Shown: one piece after another, positions 1 to 10,156 of the stretch
Numbering within the stretch: position 1 is the first letter of the stretch
How the letters are laid out: each line of letters opens with the position of its first letter
DNA from: Helianthus annuus
Lineage: Eukaryota > Streptophyta > Magnoliopsida > Asterales > Asteraceae
DNA length: 64,000 nt
Reading direction: 5' to 3'
Assembly: GCF_002127325.2 (NCBI RefSeq)
Contig: NC_035435.2
Span: 115,658,268 to 115,722,267, forward strand
Made by a program: the position numbers and the translations under genes
The notes under the pieces: model-generated
What the model saw: only the letters and a program-made list of their open reading frames with translations
What the model was told of the DNA's origin: nothing
Databases searched by the model: none

Positions 1-2
1 CT

Positions 3-1769
3 TCTAGTCAGGTAAATTCTGAACCTCCTGCTCCTAGTATTTGTAAATCATGTGCAGAGATGAAGCTTGAATCAGAAAAGCTTCATAGTCATAACCAGAA
101 TTTGGTTATTGAACTGTCGAAATGCAAAGAGGCAAACATGGCTTTAACCCGGAATGAAAAAGAATTTAAATCTGTAATAGAAACTTTAAAGAAAAATGTG
201 TCCGAGGTTAACAAAGTAGTTTACCACAAGCAAGTGAGTATAAATGAATATATTAACATTGTGGAAGAAACTAAGAAACAATTAGCCATTGCCCAATGCG
301 AACATGATGCGATCAAACAGAAATTGGATAGTTATTCTAACTCCCAATTTGTGCTTGATCACATCATCGATGTTCAACAACTAAAGGGAAATCAAAAAGG
401 CATAGGGTATAACAAATGTCCGCCCCCTTTGATGAACAACTATACCAAGATGCCTGATGAGGAAGAAATGCCTCGGTATGAACCCAGTGTGCCTCTTGAT
501 GTTGAGGAGTTTGCTACTGACCTTGGGTTCAAACCGGACAATTCTTCAAACACAGCCTCTAAGGAACAAGAAACTTCATCATCCATGAAGCAAAGTCCTC
601 CAATTATCGAGGACTATGAGACATCGGATGATGAATCAGAAGTGGCTGTGAGTGATCAGGATAAATCACTTAGCAAGATGATAGGAGTAGATATTCCACG
701 AGAGAATCACATCCTTTGTGATCCTGATACTCCTGAGGTTCCATCTGTTAAGAAGCAAGTGATTGATCCTGTCAAGGTTGATAAGACAGGTGTGTCTACT
801 GTTAAAAGCAGTAATGTGTTGTACACTTTGGTTGGAGATAATAAAATCTACTCAGATCATGTTTTTCCAATTAAAAATGTAAATAAATCTTTGATTGACA
901 AAGTCTTTGAAGACAATACAAACAAATTTTTGGGAAAAACACTTCCGGGAATTGTGGTAACACAATGTGATCCAATTCCTAAGGCTGAGATTAGGAAACA
1001 GTTTGGTAATCAAAAATCTCCAACCACTCAACAACCTACTGCTTCTAAGGGTAAACAACAACAACGAGCTCCAAAGCCTAAGGCTAAGGTTGAATCAAAA
1101 GGAGCTCGTTACATGAAGAAAGGAAAAGATGTTAAATTTGTAGCATCAAAAGGTACAGATAAAATTGAGACTTTTGAAAACAAATCAAACACTGATTTTG
1201 TACAACAAGTCAAGATTTTGAAACGTAACAGTGATAACAATTACACCCAACACACAAACGGGTGTGATGAAAGAGCAAGTACCTCAGGTTCTACAGGTTC
1301 AACATCTGGTAGTCGATCAAGTTCTCCTAAGTCTGTTGAAAGGAGAACTTGTTTCAAATGTGGAGAAATTGGGCACATTATCAGAAACTGCCCAAATGCT
1401 CCAAAGAAGAAATTGGTTGAAAAAGCTCCACCTGAAACAGTTCACCCTCAACGTCGATCAGTTTCACCTAAACATGATAAACGAACTGTAAAAGAACAAG
1501 AAACTAAACAACGACGTAAGAACATGAAAACTGTTGAAAAAGCTTTAAAATCTGAAGTTAAAACAGTGCAAAAGGAACCAAGTGGGTCACAACCTGTAAA
1601 ACCAGAATCTTCAAAAACTGGTAGGCACAGACAAACTTGGTTACCTAAGTCTGGTGACAATTCAGGGGGAGCAGTTGTTCTTGAAAACCATCAAGAGATC
1701 GAGCTTACGTTTCGTGATGCCAAGGGACGACCCAAGACCACTAAGGCTTGGGTCCCCATTCTCAACTGA
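3..1769 (+). CDS. gag: Gag C-terminal part, Copia element E1 (partial at 5' end)
   Basis: The frame is already open at base 3, so the first visible ATG (60) is internal and the true start is outside the window. Gag coats the element RNA in cytoplasmic virus-like particles. Visible parts in order: a Lys/Glu-rich probable coiled coil (about 60-350), a block containing YNKCPPPL, an acidic stretch, a block with KIYSDHVFPI (about 840), a basic Lys/Gln-rich region, and one CCHC zinc knuckle (CFKCGEIGHIIRNC, about 1350-1391) that binds nucleic acid. The C-terminus is KAWVPILN followed by TGA. The same blocks recur in E2 and E3. The usual N-terminal Copia gag domain is not in view. Pol follows in another frame. 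Confidence 0.9.
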   Translation, partial: SSQVNSEPPAPSICKSCAEMKLESEKLHSHNQNLVIELSKCKEANMALTRNEKEFKSVIETLKKNVSEVNKVVYHKQVSINEYINIVEETKKQLAIAQCEHDAIKQKLDSYSNSQFVLDHIIDVQQLKGNQKGIGYNKCPPPLMNNYTKMPDEEEMPRYEPSVPLDVEEFATDLGFKPDNSSNTASKEQETSSSMKQSPPIIEDYETSDDESEVAVSDQDKSLSKMIGVDIPRENHILCDPDTPEVPSVKKQVIDPVKVDKTGVSTVKSSNVLYTLVGDNKIYSDHVFPIKNVNKSLIDKVFEDNTNKFLGKTLPGIVVTQCDPIPKAEIRKQFGNQKSPTTQQPTASKGKQQQRAPKPKAKVESKGARYMKKGKDVKFVASKGTDKIETFENKSNTDFVQQVKILKRNSDNNYTQHTNGCDERASTSGSTGSTSGSRSSSPKSVERRTCFKCGEIGHIIRNCPNAPKKKLVEKAPPETVHPQRRSVSPKHDKRTVKEQETKQRRKNMKTVEKALKSEVKTVQKEPSGSQPVKPESSKTGRHRQTWLPKSGDNSGGAVVLENHQEIELTFRDAKGRPKTTKAWVPILN

Positions 1770-1785
1770 TGTGTTTAATTGACAT

Positions 1786-4700
1786 GTGCAGGATGTTCTA
1801 GGAGGAACTATTAATAGTCATTGGATTGTTGATAGTGGAGCATCCAGGCACATGACTGGCGACTTACGGCTCCTGTATGACGTGAGAAATATTAGAGGAG
1901 GGTATGTTGCTTTTGCGGGTGATAAAGGTGGGTACATCACTGGAGAAGGAAGTATCTCCAATGGTATCGTGTGCTTTGATAAGATCAATTATGTGAAGCA
2001 AATTGATCACAATCTTCTGAGTGTGTCGCAAATCTGCGATAAAAAGTTCTCAGTGATTTTTGATGACGCTGGCTGCTATGTGCTGAAACCTGGATTCAAA
2101 ATTCCACAAGAATGGATTCTCTTATCGGCTCCGAGAGTTAATGATCTTTATATTCTCGATATGAGCCATGCGATTACTACATCTGCACAAGTCACTTGCT
2201 TTGTCTCAAAAGCCACGGAAAAGGAGTCAATATCTTGGCACAGAAGAATGGGACACATTCACTTGAGAAAGATGAACCATTTGGTGAAAAATAATCTTGT
2301 GAATGGTGTGCCTGTGAGAAGTTTTCATCTACAAGATATCTGTGTCTCGTGCCAAAAAGGGAAGCAAACAAAGAAGTCTCACCCTTTGAAGAAAATCAAC
2401 ACTGTCAGCATGCCTCTCGAACGTCTTCATATGGACCTATTTGGACCTATGAAGCACAAGACAACGTTTGGTGATGCTTATTGTTTAGTAGTTACTGATG
2501 ACTACTCTAGATTTTCTTGGGTATCTTTTATGGCACACAAGAGTGAAACTCCTGGCATCCTCAAGGATCTTCTTACAATGTTAGAGAATCTCTATACGTT
2601 GAAAGTGAAAAGGATCCGAAGCGACAATGGAACTGAATTCAAGAATCAAGTTATGGATGAGTTTTGTACTTCTAAAGGCATTCTTCATGAGTACAGTTCT
2701 CGTTATACTCCACAACAAAATGGTGTCGCTGAGAGGAAGAATCGGACGATTATAGAAACTGCAAGAACAATGTTAGTAGAGTCGGAACTCCCTATTCAAT
2801 TCTGGGGAGAGGCTGTATCGGCTGCTTGCTACACGTTGAACAGAGTTCTTACAGTTAAGAGACATGGCAAGACTTGCTTCGAACTCCTTCAGAAAAGGAA
2901 ACCGGATCTTTCTTACCTTGAACCGTTTGGTGCTCCTTGTACTATGATTGAGCCAGATGGAAAGTTTGGTGCAAGAGCTATCGAGGGTTTCTTCCTTGGA
3001 TGTGCTACTCCGAATTTTCGTGTTTGGAATCTAGCTACCAAAAAGATTGAGCTATGGAGTGAAGTTAGGGTTCAAAGGTACACGAGTCCTGTTAGGGCTC
3101 CGGGTGATCCGTGGATGTTCGATTACGATGGGCTATTTGACTCCTTCAATCTGCCAACCTTTGACGAAGAATCAGCAGCGGCTCGAATGTTGTTGGAAAG
3201 TGACAACGCTGCTGTCTCGCCATTGGTTAGACCTATTGTTGTTGACCCTCAAGCTTCTTCGTCAGTCAACAATATGGTTCAAAATGAGGTTTATGAAGAT
3301 GCTGCTGATTATAATGACTCTTCTGAAGATGATGAATATCATGATGCAGCCGAAGGATCTTCAGCTCCAGCTGCTCCTGTTCAAGGTGCTTCTGTAGATA
3401 CACCTCATACGCAGAATGTAGACACTGCTGAAGGGAATGCATCCACCTCTAACCACATTCCTGGTGTGGAGTTGGTTGTTGATCTTAATCTTACCAATTT
3501 GGGTATCAATGCACGTGTGCCAGATAATCCTGAAATGAGGATTCACGATACCCATCCCCAGCAGAACATAATAGGAGATGTCCATCGCGGTGTGCAGACA
3601 CGTAATCAGCTGAGAAACAACCGGAATGCTGGTTTGTATTCAGCTATAAGAGAATCTGGTCAACAAAATGACTGGTCCTTCGCATGTTACATGTCACAAG
3701 AAGAACCAAAGTCGTGGAAAGAAGCATTGAAAGATAGTGCTTGGGTTGAAGCCATGCAGGAAGAATTGCAGCAATTTCACAAGCTTGGTGTTTGGAAGCT
3801 TGTTGAAAAGCCTGAGAACTACAAGAAGATTGGCACTCGATGGGTCTTCAAATGCAAGAAAGACGACCGTGGAGTGGTTATTCGAAACAAAGCTCGTTTA
3901 GTCGTTCAAGGTTTTCGTCAGATAGAAGGGATCGACTACAACGAAGTCTATGCACCAGTTGCACGTCTGGAAGCTATTCGGATCTTTCTGGCTTATGCCT
4001 CATTCAAAGGATTCAAGGTTTATCAGATGGACGTGAAGAGTGCATTTCTACATGGTGTGGTTGAAGAAGAGGTATATGTCGAACAGCCTCCAGGTTTTGA
4101 AGATCCTGTCCATCCCGATCGGGTTTGGTTGCTCAACAAAGCTCTCTATGGTCTTCATCAAGCGCCACGAGCTTGGTATGCAACCTTATCTACATATCTG
4201 CTGGAGAACGGTTTTCGAAGAGGTCTTATCGATTGTACTCTCTTCATCAAAGAACAAGATGGAGATCTTCTTCTGGTACAGATATATGTTGATGATATTA
4301 TTTTTGGTTCTACTAATGATGTTTTGTGTAGGAATTTCGAGCGCATCATGCAGGATAAGTTCGAGATGAGTGCTATGGGGGAAATGAATTTCTTCTTGGG
4401 CCTACAAGTGCAACAAACGGAGTCTGGGATATTCATCCATCAGACTAAATATGTTGGTGACATCTTGAGCCGGTTCCAGATGTCCGATGCAACGCCCATT
4501 GGTACCCCATTGCCAACTAATCACGGAATAACTCCTGACTTGAAGGGTGAACCTGTTAGCCCTTCATACTATCGCGCGATGATCGGATCCCTTATGTACC
4601 TCACAGCATCAAGGCCAGATATAATGTACCCAACGTGCCTGCTTGCCAGATATCAAGTTAACCCGAAGGCCTCACATCTTGCAGCTGTCAAAAGGATTTT

Positions 4701-5232
4701 TCGTTATTTGAAGGCTTACCCCGACACCGGTCTGTGGTATCCTAGGGATAATAACTTTGACTTGGTCGCATTCAGTGATTCTGATTTTGGCGGATGTAAA
4801 ATCGACGGCAAATCCACAACGGCTGGATGTCAGTTTTTAGGAAATCGCCTAGTCACATGGCAGTGCAAGAAGCAGACGTGTGTCGCTACATCAACATGCG
4901 AAGCTGAATACATTGCTGCCTCAAGTTGTTGCTCACAAGTTCTTTGGATCCAACAACAATTACGGGACTACGGTTTTGAATTCCTAACTACTCCTATTTA
5001 CGTTGATAATTCTGCTGCTTTAGATATCACTAAAAATCCTGTGCAGCATTCAAAGACCAAACACATCGAAATCAAATATCACTTCATACGTGATTGCTTT
5101 GAGAAAAGGCTAATCGATGTTGTTAAGGTCCACACCGATGACCAACGTGCCGACTTATTTACCAAAGCTTTTGACAAATCTAGATTTGACTTCTTATTAT
5201 TGGTAAATGGCATTAAGGTCAAGCAAGAGTAA
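1786..5232 (+). CDS. pol: Copia polyprotein: protease, integrase, reverse transcriptase, RNase H (E1)
   Basis: About 1148 codons without an internal stop. Protease active site DSGAS is at residues 16-20. The pre-integrase zinc region runs from [10 protein letters not shown] (about 148) to CVSC (about 186). The integrase DD35E triad is D217, D280, E316 (spacing 35). RVT_2 reverse transcriptase runs from about WVFKCKKDD (686), with YVDD at 834-837. RNase H has D in FSDSDFGG (998) and E in CEAEYIA (1041). Domain order is Copia. The frame opens at 1783 just after a stop at 1780-1782 and has no ATG ahead of the protease site; 1786 is GTG. Pol is therefore probably made by splicing or recoding from gag rather than from its own start. 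Gag stops at 1769 in a different frame. A TGTGCAG acceptor-like site lies at 1785-1791. Confidence 0.95.
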   Translation: MQDVLGGTINSHWIVDSGASRHMTGDLRLLYDVRNIRGGYVAFAGDKGGYITGEGSISNGIVCFDKINYVKQIDHNLLSVSQICDKKFSVIFDDAGCYVLKPGFKIPQEWILLSAPRVNDLYILDMSHAITTSAQVTCFVSKATEKESISWHRRMGHIHLRKMNHLVKNNLVNGVPVRSFHLQDICVSCQKGKQTKKSHPLKKINTVSMPLERLHMDLFGPMKHKTTFGDAYCLVVTDDYSRFSWVSFMAHKSETPGILKDLLTMLENLYTLKVKRIRSDNGTEFKNQVMDEFCTSKGILHEYSSRYTPQQNGVAERKNRTIIETARTMLVESELPIQFWGEAVSAACYTLNRVLTVKRHGKTCFELLQKRKPDLSYLEPFGAPCTMIEPDGKFGARAIEGFFLGCATPNFRVWNLATKKIELWSEVRVQRYTSPVRAPGDPWMFDYDGLFDSFNLPTFDEESAAARMLLESDNAAVSPLVRPIVVDPQASSSVNNMVQNEVYEDAADYNDSSEDDEYHDAAEGSSAPAAPVQGASVDTPHTQNVDTAEGNASTSNHIPGVELVVDLNLTNLGINARVPDNPEMRIHDTHPQQNIIGDVHRGVQTRNQLRNNRNAGLYSAIRESGQQNDWSFACYMSQEEPKSWKEALKDSAWVEAMQEELQQFHKLGVWKLVEKPENYKKIGTRWVFKCKKDDRGVVIRNKARLVVQGFRQIEGIDYNEVYAPVARLEAIRIFLAYASFKGFKVYQMDVKSAFLHGVVEEEVYVEQPPGFEDPVHPDRVWLLNKALYGLHQAPRAWYATLSTYLLENGFRRGLIDCTLFIKEQDGDLLLVQIYVDDIIFGSTNDVLCRNFERIMQDKFEMSAMGEMNFFLGLQVQQTESGIFIHQTKYVGDILSRFQMSDATPIGTPLPTNHGITPDLKGEPVSPSYYRAMIGSLMYLTASRPDIMYPTCLLARYQVNPKASHLAAVKRIFRYLKAYPDTGLWYPRDNNFDLVAFSDSDFGGCKIDGKSTTAGCQFLGNRLVTWQCKKQTCVATSTCEAEYIAASSCCSQVLWIQQQLRDYGFEFLTTPIYVDNSAALDITKNPVQHSKTKHIEIKYHFIRDCFEKRLIDVVKVHTDDQRADLFTKAFDKSRFDFLLLVNGIKVKQE

Positions 5233-7105
5233 ACCAACATCGGAAAATCATTTTTGTAAATATCCTTGTGTGTTTTTAAATTTATCTTAGTTTATTGAAT
5301 TTAGGGGGAGTAACAATCTGAAAATCCAAAAACATCGAAAAATTTCAAAAACACAAAAACATTAGAAAAACAAAAATGAGTTTCCTGGCGAGCAAAAGAG
5401 AAAATGATAGTACATCAGTGGTCTTTCCAACCTCTTTAAACCTTAAATGAAAAACGATAAGCAGCTCTATATAAGATGTATCGGTAGGCTCACAATCATT
5501 TTAAAGTGTGCAGGGTGATATAAATCTTAATCGACTGAAGATCAGGTGGGAACCATTCATTGGCATATGGTCTTAGTACCGAAATTTCGTTTGATAGATT
5601 GCCGAGGTTCTGAGATATTCGGTCTTTATGCTGCTTATCATCTGGGTATCATGGTTGTATCTTTTACCGAAAGATAACGGGGACGCAAGTCTAGATCTTC
5701 CATGATACCATACATACGTGTACATAATACATACTGCATTCGACCTCAATAAGTGATAAACAATCACATGTCCAAATCAAATAAGTGATAATATATCACA
5801 TTTATCCGGGTGTCAAGTTCGTCTCTTTGCTGTACGGAAGTACTGACCTGTTCACGGACTTGCTCCTGTGCCCTCATGCATATGAAAATCAAGTTCCTCA
5901 TCAATAAGTGATTATATCACAAAGGGCTTGTTTTCAAATCAAAATAAGTGAGTACCTCACATTTTATACGGTCAAACAGATGATAATCGGTATACTCACC
6001 GGTAAGATGAACTCTCGTGCATACCTTGATACGGGAATGTGTCGTGATGTGGATGAACACCGGTCGGTAAGTATAAATCATACCTTAACGTATCCCCTCG
6101 CCATGATTACATCTGATAAGTTGAGTTTAAGTGGACAACAATACCGATAATTGTTATAGGATGCTTATCTTAATGTTAACTAACTGAACAACAAGAGTGT
6201 TTTGGCATGACCGTACACTGATATGATTCTCTTACCCTCGAAACTCGCAAAAAGAATGTTTGTATATATTTATTTATTTACTGCTTAACTTTTATTGTTT
6301 TCTTTTAAAACAGTTTCGTCGTTTGGTGCATATCAGCACGACATTAGCGGTGATGTCGTTTGATAACACTCAAAGGATTTTAAATTGTTGTCTTTTAATT
6401 TCAAAAATACCAAAAAGATTTTAGGCGTGTTTTAATATAAACTTTATAAAAGCCAAAAAGATTTTATTTCTGCTTTATTTTCGATCGTACGATGTTGGAG
6501 CTCAAGTCTTCGTTACTTGAAACCTGACTGAAAACCGAACTGACTAAAACTTCATAAACGGTCAAAATTTGCATGTTTGAAAGTTAAAGTCTAAAACTTG
6601 ACAAATTTATTAAACTTTCAAACTGTCGGACGGTGTTTGATTGTGACATGGTCATTCGTGTGTCATTTGTTTATACTATATTCCAAGCAGTTGTTCTCAT
6701 TATGCGTTTAGATTTCTTGCATGTGCAGATTCTAAAGGCTAGGAGAACATGGTCGATGACAAGCCTTGGAATGAAGACACGACGAGAAGGCGCTCAAAAG
6801 ATGAAGATGATCGAGTTGCCGCTGGCCATCATCAACACCACAAGGATCTCACTTCATAAAGATAAAGTCTTTTCACGAGCATAACTCAAGGGGGAGCTTA
6901 TGTTAAGGGGGAGTTTGTCAACACACTTTCTACATGATTCGGGTAGTTTGTTGATACACTCTCTGCTTTCAAGACGTGAAGACTTTGAAGATCCTCCGAC
7001 ATTGAAGACTTGAAAGGACATCAGAGTTTTGGGAACTCGAAGACCAAAGACCGTCGAAGTTCGAGACGAGTCTACAACTATGGAAGATAAAGACAAAGCT
7101 ACAGC
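5233..7105 (+). other. Long non-coding 3' region of E1
   Basis: No credible ORF in about 1.9 kb. The region holds purine tracts of the type AGGGGGAG near 5304, 6888 and 6907 besides the tract next to the LTR. A segment from about 5300 to 6480 is recognisably similar to E3 (about 48570-49530) and to the reverse complement of E2 (about 10680-11955). One shared block is ATGATAGTACATCAG at about 5404; others are a stretch around GGTCTTTATGCTG, one around GTATACTCACCGGTAAG, and one around TGATATGATTCTCTTAC. Its role is unknown. Confidence 0.8.
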
Positions 7106-7117
7106 CAAGGGGGAGTT
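7106..7117 (+). other. Polypurine tract of E1
   Basis: CAAGGGGGAGTT directly precedes the LTR start TGTTGGTGCA. This is the expected primer site for plus-strand DNA synthesis. Confidence 0.85.
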
Positions 7118-7754
7118 TGTTGGTGCACTTGTGTCTGTACTTTGTCTGTATTCGGTCTATATGTAAACGATGTCCAAGTTAGCCTTGTAAGTTTGACCAA
7201 GTCAACTATCCTCCTAGTTTGACTTGGCCAAACAGTTGGTAAATATTGAAAGATGTTCTCTGTCGAAGGATAGCCTCGAAGGATACTGTTGATCCTTCGA
7301 GGTGCTCGAAAGATATGCTTCGAATGATTAGACCTCGAAAGGTGATCTTTCGAGGTCCTTGCTGATCCTTCGAAAGCATCATATCCGAAAGATGATCCTT
7401 CGGACCATCTATCGGATCCTTCGACCAGACATCATGGGCTGGGTATATATATACCCATGCAGTGTAGTGTGAAAGATAGATGCACACTTAGAGAGACAGA
7501 CAAGAGTTGAGAGCATTCTGTCCGAAATACACACACACACACTTTGAGAGTTTGCAAACTGATTGTAAACACTGTGCTTGTAACCGGAAACTTTCTACGC
7601 ATTAATACAAGTGGTGTTAATCGTTGAGTCTTGTGTGTTCTTGTGTTTGTTCTTGCATCATCCCGGTTTGCTCGCTAGCTTGGATTCCGCATTCGCTAGT
7701 GAGTTTGTATAACAAGGTTTAGGTTTGTTCTCGATCCTCCGAGAGGGACCTACA
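7118..7754 (+). repeat. 3' LTR of E1 (637 bp)
   Basis: It starts TGTTGGTGCAC, ends GGGACCTACA and meets satellite DNA at 7755. The start matches E3's LTR start almost base for base. Before the TATA box, 7262-7435 contains about a dozen direct and inverted copies of a CCTTCGA-like motif. A (TC/CA)-rich run with acacacacacac lies near 7530. Confidence 0.92.
7438..7459 (+). promoter_or_regulatory. TATA box in E1 LTR
   Basis: TATATATATA at 7444-7453 lies within the palindrome GGGTATATATATACCC, just downstream of the iterated CTTCGA motif block. It probably defines the U3/R transition of the LTR promoter. Confidence 0.6.
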
Positions 7755-9661
7755 TATATATCACCATTACCCTTGAATTTCTTGATTGTATATCTCCCTA
7801 ATGTCAACATATACACGTGTGATTTAGTTTACGAATATTTTTCAATGCCGAGAATCTCGATCAGAGAGTAAAAAAGGCGTAAGTTTCACAATGGTGTAAA
7901 ATTAAAATGGGATATACCGGCTAGGGTTCAAGTTACTGGAACAAGGGCCAAACCAACCACCCAAGAAAGGAATCGTCGAGCGAAAACACTTGACAACCCC
8001 CTAGAAGCAGCTTTTCTTGCCACCAGACCTTTCTCCATCAATTAGGAATCTGATGTCGTCACTAAACACATTCCTGAAATTGTAGCCATTTGTTGAGAGT
8101 TTTTTTTTTTTGGCGTCTAATCCACATATATATCACCATTGCACTTGATTTTCTTGACTGCATATCTCTTAAATGTCAACATATACACGTGTGATTTAGT
8201 TTACGAAGATTTTTCAATGCCGAGAACGTCGATCAGAGAGTAAAAAAGGCGTAAGGTTCACCATGGTGTAAAATTAAAATGGGATTTACCGGGCTTAGAT
8301 TCGAGTTACAGGAACAAGGGCCAAACCAACCACCCAAGAATGGAATCATCGAGCGAAAACACTTGACAATCTCCTAGAAGCAACTTTTCTTGCCACCAGA
8401 ACTTTCTCCATCAATTAGCAATCTGATGCCATCACTAAACACATTCCTTAAATTGTAGCCATTTGTTGAGGGTTTTTTTTTTGTGTCTAATCCGCATATA
8501 TATTACAATTGCCCTTGATTTTCTTGACTGTATATCTCTTAAATGTCAACATATCCACGTGTGATTTAGTTTACGAAGATTTTTCAATGCCGAGAACCTC
8601 GATCAGAGAGTAAAAAAGGCGTAAGGTTCACAATGGTGTAAAGTTAAAATGAGAAATACCGTGCTAGGATTCGAGTTACAGGAACAAGTGCCAAACCAAC
8701 CACCGAAGAATGGAATCGTCAAGCGAAAACACTTGACAACCTCATAGAAGCAGCTTTTCTTGCCACCAAACCTTTCTCCATCAATTAGGAATCTGATGCC
8801 GTCACTAAACACATTCCTTAAATTGTAGCCATTTGTTGAGTGTTTTTTTTTTGTGTCTAATCCGCATATATATCACCATTGCCCTTGATTTTCTTGACTG
8901 TATATCTCTTAAATGTCAACATATACACGTGTGATTTAGTTTACGAAGATTTTTCAATGCCGAGAACCTCGACCAGAGAGTAAAAAAGGCGTAAGGTTCA
9001 CAATTGTGTAAAATTAAAATGGGATATACCGGCCTAGGATTCGAGTTACAGGAACAAGGGCCAAACCAACCACACAAGAATGGAATCGTCGAGCGAAAAC
9101 ACTTGACAACCTCATAGAAGCAGCTTTTCTTGCCGCCATACCTTTCTCCATCAATTAGGAATCTGATGCCGTCACAAAGCACATTCCTTAAATTGTAGCC
9201 ATTTGTTGAGTGTTTTTTTTTTGTCTAATCCGCATATATATCACTATTGCCCTTGATTTTCTTGACTGTATATCTCTTAAATGTCAACATATACACGTGT
9301 GATTTAGTTTATGAAGATTTTTCAATGCCGAGAACCTTGATCAGAGAGGAAAAAAGATGTAAGGTTCAAAATGGTGTAAAATTAAAATGGGATATACCGG
9401 CCTAGGATTCGAGTTACAGGAACAAGGCCCAAACCAACCACCCAAGAATGGAATCGTCGAGCGAAAACACTTGACAACCTTCTAGAAGCAGCTTTTCTTG
9501 CCTCCAGACCTTTCTCCATCAATTAGGAATCTGACGCCGTCACTAAACACATTCCTTAAATTGTAGCCATTTGTTGAGTGTTTTTTATGGTGTCTCATCC
9601 GCATATATATCACATTGCCCTTGATTTTCTTGACTGTATATATCTTTTAAATGGCAACATA
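7755..9661. repeat. Satellite array block S1 (about 369-bp monomers)
   Basis: About five head-to-tail monomers. Each has a T-run (ttgagtgtttttttt), the pentad tatatatcacc, and the block aaaatgggatataccgggc. Monomer variants appear in the same order as at 42605-42871 plus 50939-52572, for example tattacaattgccc and atatccacgtg. The block ends with target duplication acata (9657-9661) of E2. Confidence 0.95.
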
Positions 9662-10144
9662 TGTAGGTCCCCTTGATGTGTATGGATCTTCACAGAATCG
9701 TCTTTCCAATCAAGAGTGCGGAATCCTTTTGATCAGAATACAGCAGAAATCGTGTAGAACAACAAATCACATTCAAACTGGATTTCTGTTGATTATCAAA
9801 CAAACGTATTACAATCAATCAAACCCGAATTCGTCCAAGACTATGTCTCTCACGAAATTCTCTCTCAAACAACTGTTTTGGCTAATTAACTGATTAACTG
9901 ATCAACTGATTAACCTAAACCCTAAAGCCTAACCTTGTTTATATACCACAAGGTTTACAAGTGGGCTAGGGTTTCCTACATGGGCAAAGCCCAATTGTTC
10001 CCCCTTGACCCAAATGGGTTTAGTTTAGCCCAAACACAATTATTTCACTAATACAAAGCTAAACTCGCTAACCGTTTATCGTTAAACTAATTACAAGATA
10101 TCCAAAGACCAAATCTAAGTTGTTGTCACAAATATGCACCAACA
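9662..10144 (-). repeat. 3' LTR of E2
   Basis: 483 bp, read on the minus strand from TGTTGGTGCATATTTGTGAC to GGGGACCTACA. It matches 15434-15916 with about seven substitutions and no length change. The TATA-like TATATAAA lies at 9938-9945 (minus). Confidence 0.95.
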
Positions 10145-10156
10145 AACTCCCCCTTG
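10145..10156 (-). other. Polypurine tract of E2
   Basis: On the minus strand CAAGGGGGAGTT abuts the 3' LTR start. Two further G5-purine tracts lie upstream in the element, near 10286-10295 and 10683-10692. Confidence 0.8.

Larger units (their letters stand above)
1..7754 (+). mobile_element. E1: Ty1-Copia LTR retrotransposon, left part outside the window
   Basis: The element reads gag (cut by the window edge), pol, a 1.9-kb non-coding 3' region, a polypurine tract and a 3' LTR. Domain order PR-INT-RT-RNase H is the defining Ty1-Copia order. The 5' LTR, primer site and left target duplication are not in view. The right end abuts satellite DNA directly (ctaca then tatatatcacc), so E1 sits inside the satellite array. 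Pol is open throughout, so this is the only element here that could still supply Copia enzymes. Its LTR end sequences match those of E3 closely and those of E2 in part. Confidence 0.95.

Noticed and set aside
3047..4436. Open stretches of 70-116 codons in other frames of E1 pol
   Set aside because: They overlap the well-supported pol frame and show no domains.
5573..6884. Short ORFs in the E1 3' region as an envelope-like gene
   Set aside because: Different frames, no shared protein with E2 or E3 although the DNA is conserved, no signal peptide or membrane segment.
7755..9661. CRISPR-like repeat array
   Set aside because: Head-to-tail monomers of about 369 bp without unique spacers in a plant genome; it is a satellite.
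9911..9930. Telomere-like ACCTAAACCCTAAAG in the E2 LTR (also near 15690)
   Set aside because: Only about two units, present identically in both LTRs, not an array.
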